Notes: a model not told the origin generated them from the letters alone. A stretch of DNA of 64,000 bases from Euryodendron excelsum (GCA_033060915.1 CM065381.1:31971336-32035335), one strand, 5' to 3'. Positions 48,406-61,150 are shown, counted from the stretch's first letter. Made by a program: numbers and translations.

Positions 48406-49795
48406 TCTTCAAGGTTCCAACTCATAAACCCCTTTTAAATTATCTTTCAATTTTAAACTATGCTCATAACCCATTTTTTCAAAACCTCCTACTTTTTTGA
48501 GATTTCAAAAAACCAACTCCATAACCTTTTCATATACACTCTATCTTTAAATTATTTCAAAAAATATTTTCAAGAACTCATAACCCTAAGGTGTCCTTAC
48601 CCCTTTTTATGGTTAGGGATTCCATGGGAGGGTGATATATTAAATATAACCTTCAATGTCATCCATATTAGAGTTCCAAAATCCTAGGTGTTTTCAAAAA
48701 CCCTTTTAAAAATTTTTTTAAAAACCAATTTACTACAACACTCCAAAATCATACCTTCAAGGTTTTCAAAACAAGACTTCAAGACACTTTCAAAACTCTT
48801 TGGATTTATTTCAAAAGTACTTCAAAAAACTCCCTTGAGTTATTCCAAATACATTTCAAAACCCCCTTTCAAGAGTTCCAAAGTTCTATTCCAAATCACT
48901 CCACCACCCGATTTCAAATCAAAACTCTCAAGTTCTCTCTTTCCAAAGACAACAAAGTGTCTTCAAACTTTTTCAAAGACCTCAAGTGTCTTCAAAATTT
49001 TCCAAAGACCTCAAAGCATCTTCAAAACTTCCTAAAGGCCCTAACGCGCCTATTTTTCATCAGACTCTTGCCTGAACTACGAATGATCTGATTCTCGCCA
49101 AATGAGATACGTAGGCAACCTAAAATGGTGCGGTCATAACTCTTATTTCTACCTAACTTTGCTTTCCAAATCTTTCTATCCATTCAAGATTTCTATTTCA
49201 AATTCCATCAAACTTCCATGTTATTCAAATATTTTGTTTTTCAAGACTCGCATCATGTTTCATTCATCCAAAAAGCGATGACCAAACCTCATTTTCAAAA
49301 CTCTAAAGTGGATATTAAGTGGATAATGGTAACCGATTATTCTAGTGAGTGAACAAAGGGTGATTAGACATGTAGGTGCTGAAAGGGCAGGGTAGCGTGA
49401 TGATCTTAGGATATTTTCCCTATACGTAACCAACCCCTAAATCATAGATTTTTGTTTTCGCTTGACCAAAATGGAGTTACTTTCTAAAAGGGCTTAAATC
49501 TTTCTAAAGATTATCAAACAACTTGTTTTCCTAAAAACCTTCTCTTGAGGGAGCTTTAAAAAATCTTTTACAAAAACCCTAAGTTTAATCTTCGAATTAA
49601 TACTTAATCTTAGGTGCCCTAACTCACCTTAAACAAGTTAGGTGGTGACTCCTATTTTTCTAAAAAATCCTTAATCAAATCAATTTCAAGCTCAAACTTA
49701 GTCGCACTCATCCTTCTAGAAGGATGAGTTCTAATGACAGAGTTCCATGTTTTCCTGAGCCGAAAGGACCTTGGACCGAAAATCGAGGCGAGATA

Positions 49796-50690
49796 ATTTG
49801 ACAACACATAGTATAAAATATATCTTTATTTTGAAATAAATAAATAAATAAATAATTTCAAAAAAGTCAAATCACTACTCATAACGTGGGTTAATAGTTT
49901 GTATTCCCACATGTGAGAACGGTTCCCACCGTTTGATGAACAACAAGTCAGTTTGGAGCGAGAACATGGGACAAGAGTCATGGGAGTGATGTACTAACTT
50001 CCCACGTCGCCATCACCCCATGCCTCTTGACCTTGCTCAACCCTCCACTATAAAAATAACATTCAGGACGGAAGAGGGGAGGAGATTGGGAGGCAAGACA
50101 AAAAAAAAAAAAAAACAAGAGTGATTTAGAAAAGAAAAGTCAGGAGAGATTAAGAAAAAAAAAAAAAAAAGAAGAAGCAAATACAAGGAAGAGTGATACA
50201 GAATATACAAAGAGTGTAGTTAAAAAAAATAGTACTTAGGGGTTCATACTCAGATTCGTACAAGTATAATCCCTCTTGTTCTTTTTCTTCGTTCTTGAAA
50301 CTCTCTGAAAATATTTCCTTTTGTATTCTTTCTTCTGAACTTCTTCTCTATGCTCTAACTTTCTATTTTGCTCCTCTCAAAAAAATATGTACACTGGTTT
50401 GAGTTTTAAAATAAAAAAAATTAGAGTTTGAATTTGTTTTGAACTCTATGAATTTTTTTAAAACCAATTTTATCTGGAGTTGTTAAGAAGAAGTACTATT
50501 TGAATTTGAACAAAGACTTTATATTTTAAATATATATATATATAGAAAAAGATTTACAGATTCTATTATATTCATTTTATATGCATACGTAAATAGTCTA
50601 ATCTCTCTCTTATGACTAGAATTTTTAATTTTTGAACTTTTGCTCCTTCGTGGCATTAAAGTTCAAAATTAAGGTTCTAGTTTATTTAAT
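49796..50690. other. Unassigned AT-rich stretch with simple repeats
   Basis: No coding frame was recognised. It contains an (AAAT)n run near 49835-49855, A-runs at 50100-50115 and 50155-50170, and a (TA)n run near 50530. A CTATAAAAATAAC near 50049 followed by A-rich leader-like sequence could mark another LTR promoter, but no termini were found. Confidence 0.45.
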
Positions 50691-51165
50691 GACGGCTTTC
50701 ATGCCCTGAATTTCAAATCTTCAAGACTCCATGACGGCTCTCATGCCCTCAATTTCAAGCCTTCAAGACTCTATGATAGTACTTATGCCCTTAATTTCAA
50801 ACAGCTAAAGGCTTCATTGACAACTCACATGCCCTCAAAATTTCAAGCGTCCAAGGCTTCAAGCCGGCCAACCGCCCACAATCTCAAACCTCTAAGACTC
50901 CATGACGGCTTTCATGCCCTCAAATTTTAGCCTCTAAAGCTTTATGATATCCCTCATGCCCTTAAAATTCAAGTCTTTACGACTCCATGAAGGCCTACGC
51001 GCCCTCAATTTCAAGCCCCTAAAGGCTCCATGAAGACCCTACACACCTTCAATTTCAAGCCCTAAATGCTCCATGACGGCCCTACGCTCCCTCAAATTCA
51101 AACCTCTAAGGCTCAATGACGACCCATGTGCCCTCAATTCTGAACCTTCTAAGGCTCCAATTGCC
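50691..51165 (+). repeat. About 50-bp minisatellite (GACGGCTYTCATGCCCTCAATTTCAAGC)
   Basis: About ten diverged units with CATGCCCTCAATTTCAAGC and GGCTCCATGACGGC-type segments. No coding frame persists. It lies in the unassigned host sequence between LTR6 and LTR7. Confidence 0.85.
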
Positions 51166-51530
51166 TCACATGGCCAGAATATGTATATCGAAGGCATGCA
51201 ATAATAAGAATGTCTAGAGTCAAAAATCCATAAAGAAAAGGAACATTACTTGCTATGTGAAGCAAAATCATACACACTACCTTGCTAATTCAGGACGTAT
51301 GCACATCGAATGTGTGGTTGTTGGGCCAAATTTGATAGTTCATGGAAATAAAGAGAATTATTTCATTAAACAAACCCGATAAAAGCCCAATTGGACTCTC
51401 AAGAGAAAAAAAAAAAAGAAAAAAGGTCCATTAAGTCTTTTAATACTGCCCAGTTTGCAGTAAGCCCAAAAGAAAGCAGCAAACCCAAGATCGTAAGCCA
51501 CCAAGGCTTAAATTTTCAAATCCCACATTG

Positions 51531-51890
51531 GCCCAATTCACTGGTCTTTTAAAAGACCTATTGCCTTAAATTCTCAAGCCCAATTATCTGGTATTTTCAA
51601 AAGACCCAAAAACTTAAATTATCAGGCCCAATTCTTTGGTTTTTAAAAAACCTAAAGCCTTAAATTATTAGGTCCAATTATTTGGTCTTTTAAAAACCCC
51701 AAAGCCTTAAATTTTAAGGCTCAATGCTCTAATCTTTTAAAAGACCCAAAGACTAGCCATTAACAACTACCATGTTGCTGACCAAGTCTTTTATCCTTTG
51801 AAGACCCAAACTAGCCCTTAAAGCTTACCATGTTGTTGACCCATTCTTTTTGCCTTTTAAAAATCCAAGACTCTAAAGCTTGCAGCCCAC
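51531..51890 (+). repeat. About 58-bp minisatellite (CCCAATTNTCTGGTCTTTTAAAAGACC)
   Basis: About six units that include the self-complementary GGTCTTTTAAAAGACC and a TTAAATTNTCAAG segment. It is adjacent to, but unrelated in sequence to, the 50-bp array. Confidence 0.85.
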
Positions 51891-52126
51891 AAAGAAATTA
51901 TATTTCAAATAAATGAAAGTCTTTCAAACTTAAAAAGATTGAAGTGGGCCATGTAAGAAAAGTTAGAAAAAGGGGTTGATTAGATTGTGACCATGTCAAC
52001 CAATTACAATTACGTAAGCCCATTCATGTGGCCCCATGCCTTTGGTCTAACATAACATGGATTATGGCAAAGTTGTGGTCTTTATTTGTTGTTGCTTGTA
52101 ATTAATGGCAGTAATTTAAACAAAAC

Positions 52127-52336
52127 AAAATATTATTTTTAAGAACTATGGTTGACTTGATTCCAGTCCGGACTTGTCCCGACTCGAATACGTAAGCAAC
52201 CCACTTAAATGGGTACTGTTAACACCTTTGTAAACCAAATAGGTCACCCAAATTAAATTCAAACAAATAGGTCACCCACTTAAATATTATTTTTAATAAC
52301 TACGACAAACTTGATTCCAGTCCAGACTTATACCAA
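52127..52336 (+). repeat. Tandem duplication carrying the ATACGTARGCAACCCAC motif; second copy split
   Basis: AAATATTATTTTTAA…CTTGATTCCAGTCC occurs at about 52127-52166 and again from about 52288. The second copy stops at 52336, where LTR7 begins, and resumes at 56975 (CCCAACTCGAATACGTAGGC) to about 57030. The duplicated part has the same conserved motif as the giant LTRs, so this stretch is probably a remnant of yet another LTR family. Confidence 0.75.
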
Positions 52337-55300
52337 TGTCGCGCCGTGATTTTTCGCACTTAAAAAAGACAAGTGAGAAAAACACATTACTCTCTCATTA
52401 GAACTCATCCTCCTAGAAGGACAAGTGCGACTAGGTTTGAATTTGAAAATTGATTTGATTAAGGACTTTTGGAAAAAGATTTAGAATCGCCACCTAACTT
52501 GATTAAGGTGAGTTAGGTCACCTAAAACTAAACACAATCCAAATATTACACTTAGAATTTTTGAAAAGATTTTAAAAACTTCCTTAAGAGAGGGTTTTTG
52601 AGAAAATAGGTTGTTTGACAACCTTTGAAAATATTTAAGCCCTTTTTGAAAATAACTCTATTTTAGGTCTTTGAAAATAGTGATTCTATGTTCGGAGGTT
52701 GGTTACGTATAGAAAAGACGCACTAAGCCATCACCCTACCTCACACTTGGGGTACCTACATGTCTATTCACCCTAGATTCACTCATTCAGAATCTTTGGT
52801 TAATAAATGTCTAATACTATCCACTTTAGAAAAGAACTTTTAGAAAGAAAAATTGATATGATGTATGAAATGCAAGTGCAAGCAAAAGATTTGATTTTGG
52901 AAATAGATTTGAAAAGAAAGATTTAAAATTGGAAAGTAAATTTTAGAAATTGGAATTAGGGGTTCGAAAATAGATTTTAGAATTAAAAATTAAAAATAGA
53001 TTATGGAAACGGAAGTTTGAAAAAGATTGTGACCGCACCTATGAGAGTTGTCCACGTATCCTTTATTAGGAATCAGGCCAATCGTAGTTCGGACAATAGT
53101 CCGATTGAAAATAGACAGTTTGAAGTTTTGAAGAGTTTGATTTGAAAAGATTTGATTAGAAAAAGAGTTTGATTTGAAAAAGAATTTGATTTAAACTTGA
53201 AATAGAAGATTTAAAATTAAAACTCAGATTTAAAATTAACCTTAGAATTAACTTTGATTTGAAAACATGGAACTTGAAAGAGGAAGTTGTACTTGACTTA
53301 AGAAAGAAGAAGTTGAGTTTTGAAAACATTTTGGACTTGGATTGAAATTAGAAAACCATTTTGGTTTAGAAAGGAGTTTTAGAAAAGAGTTTGATGCTTC
53401 CTAACTTCAGGGTTAGGGTTGAACTACAATTTAGCTACCCTAAAGTTTAGGTATCCTAGGGTTGGAACATATAGTTGAATTGAAAAAAAATTTATTTAGA
53501 TTTGAAAAGTTCAATTTTAGAAAGTTGGATTTAGGAAAGGTTCGAATTAGGAAAGTTGGATTTAAGGAAGATCTGAAAAGAAATTTGATTTGATTTAAAA
53601 ACACTTGACTTAATCACTTGATTTGAATGAATTTAGAAAGTTAGGTTTAGGAAAGACTAAATTTTAAAAATCTTTGAATTTAGGAAAGTTTCAAAATAGA
53701 AAAGTTTTGCTTTAGGAAAGTGCCAAATTAGCAAAGTTCCATTTTAGGAAAATTTTGAATTTAGAAAGTTTTGAACTTAGAAAAGTTTCGAATTAAGAAA
53801 GATTTAAACTTAAGAAAGTTTTGAATTAAGAAAGATTTGATTCTTATTTCCTAAAGTAGAAGATTATATTTTATTTCCAAAAAGAGATGATTTGATTGGG
53901 TTTCTAAAATTGAATGATTTGATCTAGTTTCCTAATTTGGGAGATTTGATCTAGTTTCCTAATTTGAAAGATTGGATTTAACTAGAAATTGGAAAGGTCG
54001 AATTTTGAAAATCTTGGATTTGGAAAGCTATAATTTTGGTGTAGAAAAAGAGATTTTGGAAATCTAGGATTTCATGTAGAAGATAATTTTTGAAAACCTA
54101 TGATTTGAAGTAAAAGAGGAAGCCATGATTTTAAGAAAAAGAATTAGGGTTTCCTAACCATGGAATCTAGGGCTTGACTCGGACTCCAGAAAAAAGAGAT
54201 TTTGGAAAGAAAATCTTTTGAAGAGAGTTTCTAGGAAGGAAACTTGAAGAAAGTTTTTAGAAAGTGAAATTTTGAAGAGAGTTTTTAGAAAGAATTTTGA
54301 AAAGCAATTTTGGAAAGAGATTTGAAGAGAGTTTTTGGAAAGGGATTTAAAAAACAATTTGGAAAGGAGTTTGAAAAATAATTTGGAAAGGAGCTTGAAC
54401 ATGGATTTTTAAGATCTTTTGAATGTCTCACTTTCCCAAAACAATTCTAACCATGAAGAGATTAGAACCATTATAAGTTGATAATTTTGAAAACAATATG
54501 GATTTCAAATATGGACCAATATGATCACATTGAATATCACACTTTCCTAAAACAACTCTAACCATGAAATGGCTAGAATCATCTTAAGATGATGGTTTTG
54601 ATGAAAAACAATTTAGGGTTTAAACCTAAAATATGGACCTTGATGGTCACAATGAATATAACACTTTCTTAACACAACCCTAACCATGGAATGGCTAGAA
54701 TCACTTTAAGATTGTGATTTTGAAAACAAGTTTTGAGAAAGAGATTTTGAATGCAAGTTTGCAAGATAATTTTGATGTAAGTTTTGAAAAGCACTTTGAA
54801 AACAAATTGTGAAGGGATGTATGAATATGACATGTATAATGCAAGTAAGGTTGTAAACATACAAGGTTGGCTTCACCATATAATCGAGGGGGCCAAATCC
54901 ACATGGTCTAAGGTGGAACTAGAAGAAAGCCCCCGACACGGTGACTTTCAACAGTCCTTCCTACACAGGAATTTGGGGATCCCTAATTTCAAGCATGCAA
55001 GAAAGGGGAGTAGAAGATAGGAGATTAAAATAGAAGAAAACCCAAGTGGGTTAGGAGGAAGAAGAGAGGAGGGACGTATGTAAACATAAAGAGAAAGCCT
55101 ACCTTGTCTTTTTCTTATTTTGCTTGCTTTATTTGCTTTGCTTTGCTTGATCCTTGAGAGCTTCCAAGTTGCAGCACTTTGAGTCTTCAATGAAGGCTTT
55201 GGAGGCTTCTGTATAAGTGTATAGAGTGTGTATGGGTGCTAGGGTTAAGTGTATAGAGGCTAGGGTTTGAGGAAACTAAAAAGAGCTAGGGCTTTAAGAG

Positions 55301-56974
55301 ACTTTGAGCTTTGTAATTCGAAAAGAAGAGTTTCTGGACTAAGTTTGCAGACCCTTTTCACGTAGAAGGGGGCTCTATATTTACAGATATAAGATTAGCC
55401 TAGTGTCTATTAGAGTGGCGCCAGGCCAATTTTTAGAAAAGTTTTAAAGGTGGCAAGCAATGTATCTTTCGACCCTTGATATGCAAGGCAAAAGATTTAG
55501 GGCCTGTAATAGTGACTACTATATAATTTTTGGCTTGGCTCCACTAGGAGTCACTCTGGAAGTTCTGAGAATGTTTTGAGAAGTCGGAAATGGGTAGAAA
55601 CCCTTGAAATAGTGTCCTGGTGGTAACGGACTTGAAAAACAATGTCGGGATTGTTGAAGTGGTTGGTCGAGCCTTTAGGGGTAAAACGGTCAAATAGACC
55701 GGAAAGCCATCAGAATAGACTTGGAATGTCTCATGAAAAGACTTGAAGGTTGAAAACACTATCTAGAGTGTTCCAAGGGAATTACTGGTTTTGATTACCA
55801 GAGCCGGTGTGGTTAAACAAGCGATCGGCCCACCAACGGTAAAAGGGTCATTTTACATCGGGTTTTCGGAATAGACTCGAAATTATTCTAAAAGGTGTTG
55901 AAAGGTCAGGAATACTATTAGAAGTATTCTCGAGAGGTTACTGGTTTGATACCCAAAGCCGGTGTGGTTCCCGGAGGCGCTTGGATGGCTAGGGGCAAAA
56001 TGATCATTTTAACTAGATGGTCTCGGATTTAGTTTGAAACTAACTGGAAGGCACTTGGACATGCCGGATCGTCTTTAGTATGATCTTGAAAAGATAGACT
56101 TACCGCTCTGAGGACTTAGATACCTTCTTGAGAAGCGTGCCGAAAAAGGCCCAAAGAGCAGTTTGGTCATTTTTTGCTGGAGTGGGCTAGCAGGCACAAG
56201 TGTTGACCCAGGTTTTGAGTGTTTACACCACTCTGACGGTCTATGAAGAGTTGGTTTCGAAAGGTATCTCGTCCTCTGATAAACATGTCACAGCCAAGAG
56301 GTGAGTTTGGTCCCGTGACATAAGGGTTTTGTTGGCAATTCCTAATGTCGACTTGTTTGCGAGTGTTTCTGCCGCTCTAACATTTGCGATGTTTGTAAGT
56401 GTTTCTGCCACTCTGACGGTGTGTGTTCATTCCAGAGACTACTTGATCTCAGGAAGTTGCTAGGTGGACTTATTGTATGAAGAATCAACTTTCTCAAAAG
56501 ACGTTCCAAATAACGGACATTCTTCATTAGCGGGCTAGCAGATGCAAAGGTGAACCATTCTATCATCTCAAGGACTTGGGTTCTATCTTGGTCAACGGGT
56601 TTGAAGGGAATTACCATGCTGAAGAGTTTTCTCAAAAAATGTGCTAGACTAGATGGCCTTATCGCTTGAGGGATTAGTTTTCTCGAAAGACGTGCTGGAT
56701 TTGATTTAGATTGGAGTTGGATTTGAAATTGAATTTGAGATTGAAATAGGGACTTATCGTCTCTATGAAGACATGCCAACTAGAATAAGACCGAGCAATG
56801 CAACAAGGGTATTTTGATCATTTTGCCTCCGTTGGGCTCAGTGGGCTCGCAAAGCGATTGATTGACTAAATTGAATTTGAAAAATTAATTTTGACTTGAA
56901 TGTGTCTTTTTTGGTTTGAATATGAGTCTGGTCAGACCAGAGATTGCCGAGCGAGCAAAAATGGGGTGCTTACA
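52337..56974 (-). mobile_element. 4638-bp solo LTR, diverged member of the giant-LTR family (LTR7)
   Basis: On the plus strand it starts TGTCGCGCCGTG (52337) and ends GGGGTGCTTACA (56974), with no internal region. The flanks are ACCAA (52332-52336) and CCCAA (56975-56979), a target duplication with one change. It has a conserved motif (53046-53105), C-poor tract (52850-54420), weak TATA (about 55376-55383), three 155-bp-type units (55678-56000) and U3 repeats. It is more diverged than LTR4, so it is older or from another subfamily. Confidence 0.9.
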
Positions 56975-57121
56975 CCCAACTCGAATACGTAGGCAACCCA
57001 CTTAAATAGGTACAGTCGTAACCTTTGTGAATCCAAATGTTCCCTTAAATCAAATTTATCACAAAATCCAACTCAATCCCATTAAGCTAGCATCAAAGGG
57101 TGTTCTCTTGAAATAAGGAAT
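56975..57121. other. Remainder of the host repeat interrupted by LTR7
   Basis: It continues the duplicated unit from 52336 (to about 57030), then unassigned sequence up to the Tekay LTR. GGAAT (57117-57121) is the candidate left-side target duplication of that element. No coding content. Confidence 0.5.
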
Positions 57122-58282
57122 TGTAATTAAGAGATACGTTATATCTTAAATGGGTCTAACCAACACATAAGAACTCATGTGATATATTATTACATGAGTG
57201 AGATTATGTTACATGTTTGTTCAATCAAATATTACTTGTTAATATTTTTACTTAACACCAGGGCAATGCTGCAGAAATGAGAATTCAGTTGCAGATGGAC
57301 CATCTTTGAGAGGTTCTTAACATAGGCAAATGACCTAAAATTTGGTATATACTCTCATCCACATTTCTAATATATATATTAAAAATTTTATAATTTTTTG
57401 AATACTCTAGCTTAGTTTGCTATTAAGGTAGGAGTCGCAGATCAGGTAACAGATTTCAACAGTAATAGTCCAGCTTCTAAAATTCACCATAATTTAAAAA
57501 TACAATATTTTTGAGTAAGACTGAAACTCAAATTACTATTATAACTCTAAATTCAAGTTTTTAAAGATTAATCAAGAAATAATATTTTTAGCTAAACCAA
57601 TTCATCACAAAATAAAAAACATAACTCCTTTATGCAAAACATGAAGACTTTAGGCTTCTACCATGGAAACTCCCAACCACCCTCTCTTCCATCATCCTCC
57701 TCCACCTCCTCTCATGGCATTAATCATACTAGCATATACTAAACCATGGAAATGAAATAGATCGAGTAAGAACATGATGAATTCTACCTTAACTGATGGA
57801 TACAAGTTGGACACAAGTTTTCCCCTTGAATTCCGTTTGAATTCTCTTCTTTCCTCTTCTCTCTCTCTCTCTCTCTCTATGATGGCAACCAACATCTCTT
57901 AACTTCCTCTATTCTTTTTCTTCTTCTCTCTCCCATGATGCTAGGCCACCCACACTCCCCTAGCATTTCTTTTACTTTCTTTTTCTTTGTCTCTCCACTA
58001 GTCTTGTCCCCCTATTGTTTTCTCTCTCTTTCTCTTTGCTAAAAGCATCTCTTCTCTCTTGACTTCTCTTATGACTAGCAAGCCAAAATAGATACAAGAG
58101 TGTATCTCGCACTCTTAAGTGACCCATGCATACACTTACTAATAACTCACCACTCAACTCACTATCTAACTCTTTAATTGCTACATGCTACACACACATG
58201 GGCCTACATAATTTTACATATCAACTAACCATGCAATGAATGTAATTAGTTACTTATGAAATTATAAGATTAAGGTCTCACA
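57122..58282 (-). mobile_element. 3' LTR of the Tekay/Del-like Ty3/gypsy element
   Basis: In element orientation (minus) it starts TGTGAGACCTTAATC right after a polypurine tract (58283-58299, minus AAGGAAGGGAGAG) and probably ends CTTAATTACA at 57122, about 1.16 kb. It includes a (CT)n microsatellite (57860-57880) and no conserved ORF. The left edge is inferred from the TGT…ACA ends. The 5' LTR is beyond the window. Confidence 0.7.
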
Positions 58283-58299
58283 ACTCTCCCTTCCTTAAA

Positions 58300-60081
58300 G
58301 AATTTCATCCCAAAATTCTCTTACCTCATGAGAATAGATATGTATATTGTTTCTTCATTATCTCCTTACTCTCCCATGTAGCTTCTTCTTGTTAGAGATT
58401 TATACTACAAGATATGTTATGTGTAATGCCTTGACTATTTATTAATAAATTAATTATTCTATTTTAATGAAAATCTATGTGAGCAATATTTGTCTTGCAT
58501 TATTTATTTAATGATTGTGCATGTTTGTCTCTTATTCTATATAGTAGATGATTTGGTGTGCAGAGTACATCTTACACACGGAAGATCAGATTATCAGTTC
58601 TTATGAAATATAAGCTTATTGTTCGCAGTCTTAGGTGGAACTGGACACACCAGCAGTAGGACTGTAACATAAGGTTTTAATAGGTCTGTCTGGACTATGG
58701 AGAACGGTATAGCTCCAACTTCTTACACTAGTACACTTTGTGTATATTGAACAAGACCATGTTGAGATAATTGCTTTTATACTCATTATATAAAACAATT
58801 AATATCTCATGATTATTATGGGTGCTTACACTCTTGATCCTAATATAATAAATTGACACGTGCATTTAATGTTTATTGTTTTGATTTACAGAACAGTGAG
58901 ATTCTTTGTAAGTCAATAAACTTAGTGAGTTGGATAATAACATTACGTGTATAGCAAATATTAATTATTGATGGAATCCACGTTCTGGCATAGGGATCGA
59001 TGATACCCACTTGAGAAAGTTTATAAGTTTTGACTATGTCAAACCCTACAGGTGGATTATGAATCTGACATAATAAATAAGTTAAGTAAAAGGTCTCAAG
59101 GAATTAAATAAGTCTATTAAATTTAATTGTCAATAATTTAATTTAATAGACGGGTATCTCTTAATGTGGCAAGATGAATAAGTATTTAATAATATGGATC
59201 TTGAAATATAATTCCTAGTATGACAGGAAGTGCAATTATAATTCATTAATGGTATAAATTATAATTTACGTAATTAGGGATTAATGTTGATTGGATTAGG
59301 AATTCTTATTTGCGTAGTTAGCCCTAATCATATGGTCTCTGTTATAGCGTCCATATATACGCACTCTAAGACAGCTATGGTTACACTTGCTCATAATTGA
59401 GAGATACACATTATTCTGAGGAAGAGAAACCCTAGCAGTTGTGAACCCACTCTTTAAAGTAAGGCATACACGAGGGATACAGCAAAAGTCCGAAGGTTAA
59501 GTTCGAGTAATTGATTCGAGCTTGTTGTTGTTACTTACTATTCGAGATCAAAACAGAAGAATTTCGAAGTTCATACTTGCTACTATTCGAGATCAAACTA
59601 AAGAGATCTCAAAAGTATGATTCTAATCACGTAGATTTGTCTCTGTTAATCAGATCAAATTTTTTGATATTATACGTATGCACTATAGCCGGATCGTGAG
59701 AAATTCCGCAGTCCCCAATACTTCTATCATATGGCTCCTCCAAAGAACTTTCGCCAATGGTATTACCTTATTGTGAAGTACTTGATTCCTTTGGTTTAGA
59801 ATCTGAACCGACTCCTCAACATAACTCAAATTTTCTGCTAACTCTACATGTTGCTGAACCAACACATGAGATGGATCTAACACATACCTCCTCAACATAG
59901 ATACACAAAAAATATTGTGTAACTTGGACATCCCTGCAAGTAAATCTAACCTGTAAGCCACAACACCAACTCTTTCCACAATAGTATATGGCCCAATGTA
60001 CCTCAAATTCAATTTACCCTTCCTTTCAAATCTTAAAACGTCTTTCCATGGAGAAACTTTAAGAAACACTTGATCTCCCAC
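58300..60081 (-). pseudogene. Integrase C-terminus and chromodomain, split by the solo LTR
   Basis: From 60081 the frame reads GDQVFLKVSPWKDVLRFERKG, the GPY/F module (YIGPYTIVERVG), LHNIFCVSMLRRYV, then a chromodomain beginning at about 59823 (YVEESVQIL…) with KVLWRSHMIE at the insertion border. The next residues of the domain (EATWE) are encoded on the far side of the solo LTR, around 58368-58389. The chromodomain steers integration to methylated-histone chromatin and is diagnostic of chromoviruses. The gene is disabled by the 1.3-kb insertion and by upstream stops. Confidence 0.88.
58390..59720 (+). mobile_element. 1331-bp solo LTR, probably Ty1/copia
   Basis: It begins TGTTAGAG (58390) and ends CCCCAATA (59720), probably a decayed AACA end matching TGTT. 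It is flanked by perfect CTTCT duplications (58385-58389 and 59721-59725). Orientation is suggested by CATATATAC (about 59352) followed by a plausible leader. No primer site or coding sequence lies inside. It splits the chromodomain of the Tekay element. The superfamily is inferred from the termini and size only. Confidence 0.85.
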
Positions 60082-61150
60082 CTTGAATTCAAGTTCACGC
60101 CGTCAGTTATCCTTATAACTTTTCTACCTACTCTGTGCCACCTTTAAATGCTTTTGAACTGTCTTGATTTTCTCGGTTATGTCTTAGATCATCTCCAGAC
60201 CCAACAACTGTCTTTCACCGACTTTACTCCAATATACCGGAGTCCTACATCTCCTATCATACAATGCTTCGAACGGTGCCATACCAATGCTAGATTGATA
60301 ACTGTTGTTATACGCAAATTCTATCAAAGCAATGTAATCAACCCAACTACCTTTGAAATCAAGCATACAAGCTCTCAGCATATCTTCTAAAGTTTGAATA
60401 GTCCTCTCATATTGTCCATCTATCTAAGGATGAAAGGTCGTACTAAACTTCAACACTATACTCATAGCTTGCTGAAGACTTAGCCAAAATCTCAAAGTAA
60501 ACCTTGGATCTCTGTCTGCAACTATAATTGTTGGCGTTCCATGTAGTCTGACAATCTTATTCACATACAACTTAACATATTTATCTAGCGTATAAGTAAT
60601 CTTTACCGGAAGAAAATGAGCTGACTTAGTCAATCTGTCCATGATAATCCATACAGAATCACATCCATTAGAATTTTTCGGAAGTCCCACAACAAAATCA
60701 ATAGTAATATGCTCCTATTTCCATTGAGGTATTGAGAGAGGTTGTATTAAACCCGCTGGTCTTTGATGCTCAGCTTTCGTCTGTTGGCAAGTTAAACATT
60801 TTGCCATGAATTCAGCAATGTCTTTCTTCATACCTGGCCATCAGTATATCTCCCGAAGATCTCTATAAATCCTAGTGCTATTCGAATGCATAACATATAA
60901 TGAGTAATGTGCCTCCTCTAAAATTTCACTCTTCAAAGCTGAATGATTAGATACACAAAAGTGATTTCCTAACATCAAAGTACCATCATCAAGAATAGAG
61001 AAATTAGTGCTCACCTTCTCCATCACCTCTTGCCTAATCTTCGTCAACTGCTCATCTAGCATTTGAAGTTCTCGAATTCGATCAAGTAATAATGGTTTCA
61101 CCCAAAAATAAGCTAAAATGACACCCATACCTTTCTATTCAAAATTCATT
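60082..61150 (-). pseudogene. Integrase zinc-binding and catalytic domains (Tekay/Del-like)
   Basis: The domain has the His/Cys zinc motif (HSN…IYRDLREIY, stop, WPGMKK…CLTCQQ, about 60795-60910) and the catalytic core with D in IDFVVGLPK (about 60700), D in ADRDPRF (60512-60529) and E in the QYERTIQ segment (about 60405). AYNNSYQSSIGMAPFEALYDRRCRTP (60240-60330) is typical of the lineage. A TGA at 60841-60843 replaces the first W of the usual WWPGM. Further stops are near 60718, 60424, 60182 and 60100. All three acidic catalytic residues are kept, but no complete product is possible. Confidence 0.88.

Larger units (their letters stand above)
45975..49795 (+). mobile_element. Diverged relative of the giant LTR, left end missing (LTR6)
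   Basis: It has the same order of blocks but much lower similarity: palindromic GCATATGCTACATGCGCC motifs (46738-46800) where the main family has GGCGCC, TATAAATA (46817-46824), a leader, the block with CTTGATTATGTGGTATAGCC (47290), a pyrimidine-rich tract (48420-49040), ACTACGAATGATCTGATTC…ATACGTAGGCAACC (49075-49122), CTAACTCACCTTAAACAAGTTAGGTGGTGACTCC in pieces (49620-49653), and the terminus GAGGCGAGATA (49795). No primer site follows, so it is a solo or truncated LTR of a sister family. Confidence 0.75.

Noticed and set aside
57692..57895. Small frames around the (CT)n microsatellite at 57860-57880
   Set aside because: They lie within the Tekay LTR and come from simple-sequence composition.
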